NCBI GenBank assembly: GCA_900319235.1
Contig: ONNR01000001.1
Location: 212,035 to 276,034, forward strand
DNA from: an uncultured Prevotellaceae bacterium
GTDB lineage: Bacteria; Bacteroidota; Bacteroidia; Bacteroidales; UBA3663
Reading direction: 5' to 3'
Length of the DNA stretch: 64,000 nucleotides
Shown in pieces: positions 52,909 to 62,055 of the stretch (position 1 is its first letter; the number at the start of each line of letters is the position of its first letter). Under the pieces are notes generated by a model that was given only the letters and a program-made list of their open reading frames with translations, had not been told where the DNA came from and did no database searches. The translations under genes and the position numbers were made by a program.

Positions 52909-54915
52909 TTATTGTTTTTCCTGAATTGGTTGGTCAATTTCTTCCTTTGGCATTCCTGGAATAACCAGCATCTGACCGTTTCTTGTGACATGTTCGATGA
53001 GTTTTCGATAGAATCGAGTCTTCGACAAAGTTGACGTATCACCCAAAATGATAAGCTTCATCCTTGCTCTTGTGATGGCAACATTCATTCGACGAAGGTC
53101 ATTAAGGAAACCTATACGTCCTTCATCATTACCTCTGACCATCGAGATAAGTATCACGTCACGTTCCTGGCCCTGGAAACCATCTACCGTATTCACGGTT
53201 ATATAAGGAAGGAATTGCTTCAATTCTTTTTCGTGTTTGATAAGACGGCGTAGCAATTGAACCTGACTCTTATATGGAGAAATAATGCCGAAATCTACTC
53301 GTTCATCCAATAATCGCTTTTTACCAATTTCGTTGATGTATAGTTTCAATGTCTCAACAAGAAGTATACCTTCGTTGGTGTTCAGACGTGATTGGCTCAA
53401 AGAGTTCTGTTCTTCTTCATATCCAAGATTGGCTGTATCAATCCAGATGAGTGGCGGGTCAATAGGAACAATTGTTCTTTCTGCACATTCGGGGTCGGCA
53501 GTGAGTCGCCCGTGGTAGAACCAATCGGACGAAAACTGCATAATGTCGCGATGCATACGATACTGAACGGTGAGAAGTTCGACGCACGAAGGTTTGCTTT
53601 GAGCAACCACCTCCATCAGGGTGCGTGACAAACCGGCTCTTTCAGCATCCTTGCACTTGATGGTTGGAGGCAGTTGTTTGTGATCACCCGCAAAGATCAC
53701 TCTGTCGGCATGACGTATGGCTGCCCAACAAGCTCCTTCAAATGCTTGTGCGGCTTCATCGATAAAGAGTGTCGGGAAATGTTTCCTCTCAAGTACACGT
53801 GATGCAGTACCTATCAATGTGCAAGCTATCACTCTGCAAGAGGCAAAGATTTCTTCGTTGATGCGAATCTCTAATTCGACGGCACGATTGCGTAACTTGG
53901 ATAGATGATTGCCCAACGATGATCGCTCACTTCCTGAAATACGATTGCTAGATAAACGGGCAACTGCCTCTCGAATAGCTTTTCGAATTGCCCATAGTTC
54001 TGTATAGTCAGGATGTGCTTCGTATTGGCGTTCATAGGTTGCAGCCAACAGATTGTCGGATACGCGCATTGGATTTCCGACACGCAAAACACTAATGCCG
54101 CGTGCCAGTAGTTGTTCACTTATCCAATCTACTGCTGCATTACTTTGAGCACAGACCAAAACTTGTGCTTCACGGCGTAAAGTTTCACCAATCGCTTCTA
54201 CAAGGGTCGTTGTCTTGCCTGTACCTGGAGGACCATGAACGATTGCAACTTCCCTAGCACATAAAACCTTTTGAACTGCCTTTTGCTGCGAACTATTGAG
54301 CCATGGAAATGATACAGGTTGTTCAACACGAAAACTTGGTTGCTCATTGCCGATCAGAACGGATCGAAGATGAAGAAGTTTCTTGTCTTCAGTGGTCTGC
54401 ATCTCATGAATAGCCTCACGCATGACACGATAGGTGGTGGCATCGAATGATAATTGCACACCGAGCATACCTTCAATAGCGTATTCGCGTAAAACCTGTG
54501 CGACTTGTGGCCCAGGTATCGTCACATGGAGTCGCTGGCCATCATAGCGAGAAATCTGGCAATTGTAAGGGAAAAAGATTGATTTTTCTTTATCTTCTTT
54601 GGTTGCAATACGAAAGAAGGCTACAGGACGTCCTGGTTCAAATTCGAATTCAATATCTTTGTTTGCAAGTTCTCCTGTTTCCTGATTCTTAACTTCACGC
54701 GAGAGGATTTCATCTGGACATGTCAGTTCAATACAGAACTGATCTAGGGCATTGTAGAATGTTCGATTTAGCATAACAGGATACCAGCATTTGCCCTGCC
54801 TGATGCGACGTTGGATGCCGACTTGCTGGCATAGCTGTTGGTATTCCTCTTTTTCGTACTCGTATTCCATGGCCAACAGACGTTCCTGTTCGGCCAGATG
54901 TTTGGTATAATTCAC
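52909..54915 (-). CDS. SF1 helicase of the UPF1/IGHMBP2 type
   Basis: A 668-residue cytosolic ATP-dependent DNA/RNA helicase. Motifs in order: Walker A GPPGTGKTTTLVEAIG, motif II LFIDEAAQAFEG, motif III VIFAGDHKQLPP, motif IV/V region VDGFQGQERDVILISMVRG and motif VI NVAITRARMKLIILGD. An N-terminal beta-barrel typical of IGHMBP2 precedes them. The start is GTG at 54915, immediately after the porin stop codon (TAAGTG); the next in-frame ATG is 16 codons on, so the exact start is uncertain. It is the last gene of a run beginning with lpxD. Confidence 0.92.
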   Translation of the reverse strand: MNYTKHLAEQERLLAMEYEYEKEEYQQLCQQVGIQRRIRQGKCWYPVMLNRTFYNALDQFCIELTCPDEILSREVKNQETGELANKDIEFEFEPGRPVAFFRIATKEDKEKSIFFPYNCQISRYDGQRLHVTIPGPQVAQVLREYAIEGMLGVQLSFDATTYRVMREAIHEMQTTEDKKLLHLRSVLIGNEQPSFRVEQPVSFPWLNSSQQKAVQKVLCAREVAIVHGPPGTGKTTTLVEAIGETLRREAQVLVCAQSNAAVDWISEQLLARGISVLRVGNPMRVSDNLLAATYERQYEAHPDYTELWAIRKAIREAVARLSSNRISGSERSSLGNHLSKLRNRAVELEIRINEEIFASCRVIACTLIGTASRVLERKHFPTLFIDEAAQAFEGACWAAIRHADRVIFAGDHKQLPPTIKCKDAERAGLSRTLMEVVAQSKPSCVELLTVQYRMHRDIMQFSSDWFYHGRLTADPECAERTIVPIDPPLIWIDTANLGYEEEQNSLSQSRLNTNEGILLVETLKLYINEIGKKRLLDERVDFGIISPYKSQVQLLRRLIKHEKELKQFLPYITVNTVDGFQGQERDVILISMVRGNDEGRIGFLNDLRRMNVAITRARMKLIILGDTSTLSKTRFYRKLIEHVTRNGQMLVIPGMPKEEIDQPIQEKQ

Positions 54916-56949
54916 TTAATTCTGGAGATCGAAAATGACACCATATTCCAACCTTGTGGATTGTAGTGGATAGAATGGCATAACAAATGTGTCGTTGGAG
55001 AACATCTTGGTTCCAAAACCAGAATACATTATGTAGAACTTGATTTTCTTCAAATTACAATTGATGTATCCATTAAATATCGGGAAGCCACCACACTCAT
55101 ATTGATTCTGTGCTACAAACTGTTGCGTTGCAGGCTGATAGGTTGGAGCATAATATTTTGTTGTATAATAGCCAGTGACGCCCATTTCGGTTGTTAAAGC
55201 ATGCGCTATAACGAATCGAAGACTAAGGTCGGATTCCCAAACTATTTTTGGCAAAGCGAGCACATCTTCCTTGATCGATTTTTGGAAAAGGACCCTATTG
55301 TTGAAATGTATAGCTTTCCAGTGTAGTTTTTGCGAGGCTTCAAGACTGAAAATCTCTATCATATCATTATACTCATGAGGGAGATAATCTTCGCTTGAGA
55401 AGTAATGATAATTGCTGAGATGTTCTAAGCCAACTTTGGCTTCTGTCCCTGTCAATGAATATCGTAAAAGGGCTTGAAGGTTCAGTCTTTGTTCAGGGTC
55501 GAAATCCTCTGACCATTTGAAATGGTTCGAGAAATAATGATTCATCAGGTAGGAAACCTTCTGATTGCGGAAATAACCCATTCCACGCACAGTAATACTA
55601 TCCTTTCCTGCAGGAATGACTGTCTGCAAATGACCGTTGATGTCAATGTCACCAACTTTGTCACCCGAGATGCCGAACTTAGCCGTAACGTCGAAAGTAA
55701 GGCGATTTGATTGATGACGACTTAGTTGTCCACCAACAAAGATATTGTTTGATGTGTGGGTGCGCTCTATGAAATTGAGGTCGAGCGTGTCCTGCATCAT
55801 TGTATAGGATTGGCGTTGATATCCGATGAAAGCAGAAAGACCGAACTGTGACCATTTGCTGAATCCCTCATTGATACGAATGCCAGCATATGTCGAGAAG
55901 TTAAGATAGGATGTACTGTCCTGAGTAATTGAATTGTTGATGTATCTGTTTGGAAAGAAGTTTCCTGAGTCAGTCGCATCGGCACCTTCCTTCATTCTGA
56001 ACACATGCTTGAAATGCTCGACATCCACACTGTGGAAAATTGATGCTATTGATGTGAATTCATTCAGCACTTCGGTTGAATCCTCGGGATTGGTGTATTC
56101 GTCCCATTTGCCCAAGTCATAACTGTGGTTGAAGTGAATGTTCCAACCGTCGTTGTCGCTCCACGTGTCGGTGAGATTAGTGGGCATCGTATAAGGCGTC
56201 GTGAATGTGTTCGATGTCTGTTGGTCGGGATAAAGCACATATTCACGATCTTGGATGCCACCATTTTCCTGATTGGCAAGGTTGCTTAAATTATAAGTCA
56301 ATGAAGCCTTGTACTGGTCATCATTGTAATAGAGGTAGCTTGTCCAGTTGAGGGGTTTAGTGGATTGTGAGATATACTCACCACGGGCATATACGTAATC
56401 AAGAAACGTGCCTATACCGAGTTTCTTGTTGATGTTGCCTGCAAAGTTAAGCAACAGACGATCGTTGCTTCTGGTGCTGGAACCAGAGGTCAGATATGCA
56501 GCTGTGGTGTAGGGTATCTTGGTGTTGAAGAAGAGTATATCTTCGGGAAGTTTTGCGAACAATGAATAAGCATTCACAAAAAGGAAGTCATTATCGCTTC
56601 GTCGGTCGAAAAGATTTGTGATATAATGTGGAGCAAACAAATTGCCGGTGTGTACAAGTCCAAGGGATTTGCCTGCCATTGTTTGACGATTGGCCAACCC
56701 GATGTGTGAGGTGTCTGGCACTTGGTCATAATGGATGCCGGTAATAGGGTCTTGTGTCCAACAATAACGTTCGTCACTCTTTTGAATACAAGGATCTTCT
56801 GTTTCAACATCCCCTTCATCACCTCCATTGTTTCTTGCATCGCCTCGGTTGGACATACCTGATTGACGCTGAGCAATTTGGGCCATTGTTTCAAAAGGAA
56901 TGGTCCAAAATAGTAGGAATATAGGTAGGAGGATTTTGAGAAGTCTCAC
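54916..56949 (-). CDS. Bacteroidetes putative outer-membrane porin
   Basis: A protein of about 677 residues with a signal peptide (LLKILLPIFLLFWTIPF, ending near ETMAQ), a polar N-terminal stretch and a long series of alternating amphipathic beta strands, ending in an aromatic LEYGVIFDLQN. It matches the 'putative porin' family of Bacteroidetes. The GTG at 56949 is proposed as start. The longer frame to 57051 would add 34 residues without signal-peptide character and overlap aguB by 80 bp. With the GTG the gap to aguB is 22 bp. Substrate unknown. Confidence 0.8.
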   Translation of the reverse strand: MRLLKILLPIFLLFWTIPFETMAQIAQRQSGMSNRGDARNNGGDEGDVETEDPCIQKSDERYCWTQDPITGIHYDQVPDTSHIGLANRQTMAGKSLGLVHTGNLFAPHYITNLFDRRSDNDFLFVNAYSLFAKLPEDILFFNTKIPYTTAAYLTSGSSTRSNDRLLLNFAGNINKKLGIGTFLDYVYARGEYISQSTKPLNWTSYLYYNDDQYKASLTYNLSNLANQENGGIQDREYVLYPDQQTSNTFTTPYTMPTNLTDTWSDNDGWNIHFNHSYDLGKWDEYTNPEDSTEVLNEFTSIASIFHSVDVEHFKHVFRMKEGADATDSGNFFPNRYINNSITQDSTSYLNFSTYAGIRINEGFSKWSQFGLSAFIGYQRQSYTMMQDTLDLNFIERTHTSNNIFVGGQLSRHQSNRLTFDVTAKFGISGDKVGDIDINGHLQTVIPAGKDSITVRGMGYFRNQKVSYLMNHYFSNHFKWSEDFDPEQRLNLQALLRYSLTGTEAKVGLEHLSNYHYFSSEDYLPHEYNDMIEIFSLEASQKLHWKAIHFNNRVLFQKSIKEDVLALPKIVWESDLSLRFVIAHALTTEMGVTGYYTTKYYAPTYQPATQQFVAQNQYECGGFPIFNGYINCNLKKIKFYIMYSGFGTKMFSNDTFVMPFYPLQSTRLEYGVIFDLQN

Positions 56950-56971
56950 TTTATCGTGTAAAATAAGTACA

Positions 56972-57844
56972 TCAATCAATAAATCGACGAGACAATTCGC
57001 CAAATTCTTCGATTCGTCTGTCACGAAGGAAAGGCCACCAGCGACGGACATTTTCGCTTCGCTTCATATCGACATCAACGATGAGTGTTGTAGGCTCGAT
57101 GCCTGCTTCTGCGAGCATTTCACCTTGAGGTCCTGCAACGAATGAATGCCCCCAGAAGTCAATGCCATTGGTTTGTCCACTTGGGTCAACTTCATGGCCA
57201 GAACGGTTGACGGCTACCACTGGTATGCCATTGGCAACGGCATGGCCACGTTGAACTGTTTGCCAAGCTGTCAGTTGACGTTGTTTCTCTTCTTCTGTAT
57301 CTGTCGATTCCCAACCGATGGCGGTGGGGTAGATGAGCAGTTCTGCACCTTGCAGTGCCATCAGGCGTGCTCCTTCTGGATACCACTGGTCCCAGCATAC
57401 CATTACACCAAGTTTGCCTAATGATGTTTGAATCGGATGAAAACCAAGGTCTCCAGGCGTGAAGTAGAACTTTTCGTAGTAAGCAGGATCATCAGGAATA
57501 TGCATCTTGCGGTACTTGCCGGCAATGCTTCCATCCTTGTCGAAGACTACTGCGGTGTTGTGGTAGAGTCCGGCAGCACGACGTTCAAAGAGGCTTGTTA
57601 CCAGAACTACTCCACATTCCTTGGCCACATTGCCAAAGAATTCGGTGGAAGGACCCGGTATAGGTTCTGCCAAGTCGAAATTATCTGTCGATTCCACCTG
57701 GCAGAAATACAAGCTATTGTGCAGTTCTTGAAGCACAACGAGTTCTGCTCCATTAATGGCAGCTTCCTTGATTGATTCTTTAAGGGTTTGGATATTGTTT
57801 TCAATATCAGAGGTCCTGCTCTTCTGTATCAGCGCTATCTTCAT
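56972..57844 (-). CDS. aguB: N-carbamoylputrescine amidase AguB
   Basis: A 290-residue nitrilase-superfamily hydrolase converting N-carbamoylputrescine to putrescine, CO2 and ammonia. The Glu-Lys-Cys triad is visible: LVVLQELHNSLYFC (Glu), GKYRKMHIPDDPAYYEKFYF (Lys) and GVMVCWDQWYPEGARLMAL (Cys). The start MKIALIQKSRTSDIE agrees with the family and lies inside the hflX coding end, giving a 38-bp overlap. Agmatine deiminase (aguA), its usual partner, is not in the window. Confidence 0.93.
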   Translation of the reverse strand: MKIALIQKSRTSDIENNIQTLKESIKEAAINGAELVVLQELHNSLYFCQVESTDNFDLAEPIPGPSTEFFGNVAKECGVVLVTSLFERRAAGLYHNTAVVFDKDGSIAGKYRKMHIPDDPAYYEKFYFTPGDLGFHPIQTSLGKLGVMVCWDQWYPEGARLMALQGAELLIYPTAIGWESTDTEEEKQRQLTAWQTVQRGHAVANGIPVVAVNRSGHEVDPSGQTNGIDFWGHSFVAGPQGEMLAEAGIEPTTLIVDVDMKRSENVRRWWPFLRDRRIEEFGELSRRFID

Positions 57845-59282
57845 AATGCTGGAATAAAAAGTCGTTGTATGGGAAACGTTTGGTGTGAATCTCTTTCACC
57901 ATTTCGTAGAGACGAGACTTCAATGCCTCAATGCCCGTACCATTCTTTGCTGAGATAAACAGGCAGTTGCCTTCGCCCATTCGACTCATCCAAGTCTCTT
58001 GCAACATTTCGAGTGAGATGTTCTCCTTGGTCATTGGAGAAAGGTCATCGGCATCCTTCGGTGTGAAAGTATAATTGTCCACCTTATTAAATACAAGTAA
58101 TGTCGGTTTCTGATGACCTTGTTCCTTCAGGGTGCGTTCCCATTGTTTCTTATCTTTGCGATTGTAGCCGTAGCGATCGTTCTTGTGAATATCTTCCTGC
58201 GTCATGTCGCGGCAGATGTCGTTCAATGTCTCTTCGACCACTTTTATCTGGTCCTCGAATTGCGGATGTGAGATATCGACAACATGTACAAGTATGTCGG
58301 CTTCACGAACTTCGTCCAAAGTTGATTTGAAAGACTCAACAAGATGTGTGGGAAGTTTGCGAATGAATCCAACAGTATCGGACATCAAGAACGGAAGATT
58401 GTCGATGGTCACTTTGCGAACCGTGGTATCGAGTGTGGCGAAAAGTTTGTTCTCGGCAAAGACATCAGACTTGGCCAAAAGATTAAGCAATGTGGATTTT
58501 CCAACATTAGTATATCCGACCAATGCCACGCGTACCAATTTTCCTCGATTCTTGCGTTGGGTTGCCTTTTGCTTGTCGATTTGTTCAAGCCACTGTTTGC
58601 AGAGATTGATTCGATTGAGCACAATTCGACGGTCGGTCTCAATCTGAGTTTCACCAGGTCCACGCATGCCAATACCACCTTTCTGTCGTTCGAGGTGTGT
58701 CCAAAGACCTGTCAAACGGGGGAGGAGATATTGGTATTGTGCAAGTTCAACTTGAGTCTTGGCAGCCGCTGTTTGTGCTCGGCTTGCGAAGATGTCAAGA
58801 ATAAGGCTGGTGCGATCGAGAATCTTTACACAAAGTTCCTTTTCGAGAATCTGCAGTTGCTTTGGACCAAGGTCATCATCGAAGACAACCATACCGATGC
58901 GCGGATCGGGTGGTAACTCTACAACCATCTTGCCTCCACTGGGAGTCTTGATTTCCACTTGATCAGTGGTGCCAGTGAATTGGAACTGTGTGTTGGCACC
59001 ATACTCTGCCTTGAAATCCTGAAGCATCTGATCATATTCCTGATCCTTCTGCAAGATGTAATCCTTGATTTCCTGCAATTTGCCAGGACCAACATACGTG
59101 GCATTGTTAGGTGTGTCAAGACGTTGCACAAAACGCTTGACGGGCATTGCTCCTGCCGTTTCGGCAAGGAATGCAAGCTCGTCAAGATATTCCTGCGTCT
59201 TCTGCTCGTTCTGTCGTCCTGTGATAAGACCGACAAGAATGCAGTTTTCGCTCTTTTTATTGCTTAATATGAATTCCTTCAT
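57807..59282 (-). CDS. hflX: GTPase HflX with two insertions
   Basis: A 491-residue ribosome-associated GTPase that can split stalled ribosomes. N-domain: NNATYVGPGKLQEI and VVFDDDLGPKQLQILEKEL; G-domain: VALVGYTNVGKSTLLNLL, DTTVRKVTI, SDTVGFIRKLPTHLVESFKSTL and LLVFNKVDNY. It is longer than the usual 400-430 residues. About 50 residues are inserted at 77-128, between the two N-domain motifs, and about 30 more (QEDIHKNDRYGYNRKDKKQW) lie before the NKVD motif. It abuts the upstream pRiA4b-type gene with no gap and overlaps aguB downstream. Confidence 0.93.
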   Translation of the reverse strand: MKEFILSNKKSENCILVGLITGRQNEQKTQEYLDELAFLAETAGAMPVKRFVQRLDTPNNATYVGPGKLQEIKDYILQKDQEYDQMLQDFKAEYGANTQFQFTGTTDQVEIKTPSGGKMVVELPPDPRIGMVVFDDDLGPKQLQILEKELCVKILDRTSLILDIFASRAQTAAAKTQVELAQYQYLLPRLTGLWTHLERQKGGIGMRGPGETQIETDRRIVLNRINLCKQWLEQIDKQKATQRKNRGKLVRVALVGYTNVGKSTLLNLLAKSDVFAENKLFATLDTTVRKVTIDNLPFLMSDTVGFIRKLPTHLVESFKSTLDEVREADILVHVVDISHPQFEDQIKVVEETLNDICRDMTQEDIHKNDRYGYNRKDKKQWERTLKEQGHQKPTLLVFNKVDNYTFTPKDADDLSPMTKENISLEMLQETWMSRMGEGNCLFISAKNGTGIEALKSRLYEMVKEIHTKRFPYNDFLFQHYEDSADTEEQDL

Positions 59283-59828
59283 TTAGTATCCCCCGCTTTC
59301 AATGTCTTCGAGGTCCTGGTAGCCATCAAGGTCGAGTTCGTCATCATTGAACGAATCATCGCCATACATATCGCTGGTGTCGAGATCTTTGAACATGGCA
59401 TCAATGTCTCCCTCCTGCTTGGGAGCCTTGCCCTTTTCAAGTGTGATGACAGGTTGAAGCAGATGTTCGTGGTCACGTACTTCCTTGAGTTGCATGTAGA
59501 GATAGCGCTCACACATAATGTCGAATTCGAAAAGAAGATTGAGCTTGTTCTTGGCATCCTTTTCGCTGATGATGTCACTCAGATGAGTATGCTCCATCAA
59601 TGGTGCAGGTTCTTTCTCAGGATCATCATGCATATCAACGGCAGTGATTTCCTTCTTCTTCTCCCAGAATTCATCACATACGAAGAAAGAGGTCATAAGG
59701 TCTTTCTTGTATGCGCAGGTCTTTAGCAAAAGGTCGTTCAGTTCTTGGAACGTGGCCTCGGCATCGATGTCTATTTCACGACGGAAGTTATCGACTTCAT
59801 CGCTTAAAACTACAAAATGGTATATCAT
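59283..59828 (-). CDS. Plasmid pRiA4b ORF-3-like protein
   Basis: A 181-residue protein beginning MIYHFVVLSDEVDNFRREID with FQELNDLLLKTCAYKKD and MTSFFVCDEFWEKKKEI, the pattern of the pRiA4b ORF-3 (IS1096 'TnpR-like') family. The C-terminus is very acidic (DDELDLDGYQDLEDIES). The family has no proven function and is not evidence for a mobile element here, as no transposase or terminal repeats are present. It lies between lpxA (33 bp) and hflX (0 bp) in a long operon. Confidence 0.85.
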   Translation of the reverse strand: MIYHFVVLSDEVDNFRREIDIDAEATFQELNDLLLKTCAYKKDLMTSFFVCDEFWEKKKEITAVDMHDDPEKEPAPLMEHTHLSDIISEKDAKNKLNLLFEFDIMCERYLYMQLKEVRDHEHLLQPVITLEKGKAPKQEGDIDAMFKDLDTSDMYGDDSFNDDELDLDGYQDLEDIESGGY

Positions 59829-59861
59829 AGATTTCTAAAATGAAATAAGATAGAATCGATA

Positions 59862-60647
59862 TTACATATTGCCAGCAATGATACCGCGATCAGAGTTGCG
59901 GATAAACGAAAGGATATAATCACGCTCAGGACTTTGTGGAATTTCTGCCTCAATGTGTTCACATGCATGAGTAGTGTTGTAACCACTGGCATAGACGAGA
60001 CGATAGATGTCCTGAATGTTGATGATCTGTGCTGTGGTATATCCATGACGACGGAGGCCCACCGTGTTAATGCCCATCCATTTAGCTGGAGAACGTCCTA
60101 CCATTGCATAAGGAGGAATGTCCTTGACGAGACCAGAACCACCCTGAATCATGCAGAAGGAACCAATGTGTGTAAACTGATGAATGAGTGAACCTCCACC
60201 GACAACAGCGAAAGGATCGACCACAACTTCGCCAGCCATCTGCACCGAATTGCTCATGATGACATTATCGCCTACATTGCAATCGTGAGCCACATGGCAA
60301 TAGGCCATAATCATACAATTCTTACCAATTTTGGTGACCATCTTCGATGCTGTACCACGATGCACGGTTACACATTCATGAAGCTGTGTGCCATCACCAA
60401 TCTCAACTGTGGTGTATTCACCTTTGAACTTGAGGTCTTGAGGCACAGTTGCAATGCATGCGCCTGGGAAAATATGTACATTCTTACCGATACGTGCACC
60501 CGGGAAGATGGTGACGTTGTTTTCAAGGATTGTGCCATCGCCAATCACCGTATCATTATATACGCAGCAGAATGGACCGATTTTTACATTTTCGCCTATC
60601 TGAGCACCTTCCTCGATATAGGCAAGAGGGGATATGTTGTTGCTCAT
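59862..60647 (-). CDS. lpxA: UDP-N-acetylglucosamine acyltransferase LpxA
   Basis: A 261-residue left-handed beta-helix acyltransferase for the first step of lipid A synthesis, transferring 3-hydroxyacyl from ACP to UDP-GlcNAc. Hexapeptide repeats run from ISPLAYIEEGAQIGENVKIG; the catalytic His is in NCMIMAYCHVAHDCNVGD, and the C-terminal helical part begins near NTVGLRRHGYTTAQI. The ATG at 60647 (MSNNISPLA) is preferred; a longer frame would overlap lpxC. It follows lpxC/fabZ by 4 bp. Confidence 0.96.
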   Translation of the reverse strand: MSNNISPLAYIEEGAQIGENVKIGPFCCVYNDTVIGDGTILENNVTIFPGARIGKNVHIFPGACIATVPQDLKFKGEYTTVEIGDGTQLHECVTVHRGTASKMVTKIGKNCMIMAYCHVAHDCNVGDNVIMSNSVQMAGEVVVDPFAVVGGGSLIHQFTHIGSFCMIQGGSGLVKDIPPYAMVGRSPAKWMGINTVGLRRHGYTTAQIINIQDIYRLVYASGYNTTHACEHIEAEIPQSPERDYILSFIRNSDRGIIAGNM

Positions 60648-60651
60648 AATT

Positions 60652-62040
60652 TTATTTGTTCTTAATGATTTGTGCCATAAATTCACATTCGGAGACAATC
60701 TTGTCGCCTACAAATGCATAACCTTTCATCTGGGCAATACCACGACGAAGAGGAGTCATGAAGGAAACATGGAAGATTAACGTATCGCCGGGGACAACCT
60801 TCTGACGGAACTTTACGTTATCAATCTTCATGAAGTAGGTTGAATAGCGTTCAGGTTCGTCGACGCAACTCAATACCAGGATGCCCGAACATTGTGCCAT
60901 TGCTTCAATCTGGAGGACACCGGGCATAACGGGTTCTTCGGGGAAGTGTCCTACAAAGAATGGTTCGTTTGCTGTGACGTTCTTGATGCCCACTACAAAG
61001 TCATTCTCTTCTATTTGAACGATCTTGTCGACAAGCTGCATGGGGTAGCGGTGTGGCATGATTTTCTTGATGCCGACATTGTCCATGATTGGCTCCTTGT
61101 TCGGATCATAAACGGGAGCCTGCACTTCGGTGCGTTTCATCTCCTTGCGTACCACACGAGCAAGTTTGTTGTTCATGCCATGACCTGGACGAGTGGCAAT
61201 GACGCGACCCTGAATGTATTTGCCGACGAGAGCAAGGTCACCGATGATGTCGAGCAGTTTGTGGCGAGCAGGTTCGTTGTCCCACTGAAGAGGACGTTTC
61301 TGTACATAGCCAAGATTCTCGGCAGATGGTGCTTGGCTGCCAATTGTTGCTGCCAGTGTATTGAGTTCTTCTTGGCTGACCTTTTTGTCGTAGATTACTA
61401 CCGCGTTGTCGAGGTCGCCACCCTTGATAAGGTTGGCAGCCAAAAGAGGTTGAATCTCGCGAACGAATACGAATGTTCGTGCAGCAGCCACTTGCTCAGC
61501 GAAATCGTTGATGTCGTTCAACACTGCAAACTGGTTGTTGAGAACAGGGCTTGGATAATCGACAAATGTGGTAACAGAGAAATGGTCGTCGGGGAAAATC
61601 TCGAGTTTCACTCCACTGGCCTCGTCAACTACCTCATATTTCTTCATGATGCGGAAGATCTCACGCTTGGCATTTTGTTCTACCACACCAACATTTTGAA
61701 TAGCTTTTACCCAAGGCAATGCCGAACCATCAAGGATAGGTATCTCGGGGGCATTAAGTTTTATCAGACAGTTGTCAACTCCGAGGCAATAAAGGGCAGC
61801 CATGGCATGTTCGATGGTCGAAATCGTGATGTCGCCTTTCTTGACGACTGTGCCACGGTTGGTGGCAGCAACATTGTCGGCAACGGCTTCGACGATGGGT
61901 TCACCCTCAAGGTCGATGCGCTGGAATCGATAACCGGTATTAGGTTCTGAGGGGCAGAAAGTGGCCGTTATGTTAAGGCCGGTATGCAGACCTTTGCCTT
62001 CGAGAGTGAAAGGTGCTGCGAGTGTCTGTTGTTTTTGCAT
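60652..62040 (-). CDS. lpxC/fabZ: Bifunctional LpxC deacetylase / FabZ dehydratase
   Basis: A 462-residue fusion typical of Bacteroidetes. The LpxC part (1-300) deacetylates UDP-3-O-acyl-GlcNAc: FTLEGKGLHTGLNITATFCP, STIEHAMAALYCLGVDNCLI (zinc His), and HKLLDIIGDLALVG (zinc His/Asp). The FabZ part (about 315-462) dehydrates 3-hydroxyacyl-ACP: MPHRYPMQLVDKIV and FFVGHFPEEPVMPGVLQIEA, holding the catalytic His, with the Glu in LQIEAMAQ. Both use or compete for 3-hydroxyacyl-ACP, so the fusion may balance lipid A against fatty acid synthesis. Confidence 0.97.
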   Translation of the reverse strand: MQKQQTLAAPFTLEGKGLHTGLNITATFCPSEPNTGYRFQRIDLEGEPIVEAVADNVAATNRGTVVKKGDITISTIEHAMAALYCLGVDNCLIKLNAPEIPILDGSALPWVKAIQNVGVVEQNAKREIFRIMKKYEVVDEASGVKLEIFPDDHFSVTTFVDYPSPVLNNQFAVLNDINDFAEQVAAARTFVFVREIQPLLAANLIKGGDLDNAVVIYDKKVSQEELNTLAATIGSQAPSAENLGYVQKRPLQWDNEPARHKLLDIIGDLALVGKYIQGRVIATRPGHGMNNKLARVVRKEMKRTEVQAPVYDPNKEPIMDNVGIKKIMPHRYPMQLVDKIVQIEENDFVVGIKNVTANEPFFVGHFPEEPVMPGVLQIEAMAQCSGILVLSCVDEPERYSTYFMKIDNVKFRQKVVPGDTLIFHVSFMTPLRRGIAQMKGYAFVGDKIVSECEFMAQIIKNK

Positions 62041-62055
62041 TTCTATATAATTGGA

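Noticed and set aside
56950..57051. 34-residue N-terminal extension of the porin
   Set aside because: It overlaps aguB, lacks signal-peptide character, and the residues after the GTG at 56949 form a proper signal peptide.
59283..59828. Mobile element, because the family is named after IS1096 TnpR and plasmid pRiA4b
   Set aside because: No transposase, terminal inverted repeat or target duplication; it is embedded in a housekeeping operon.
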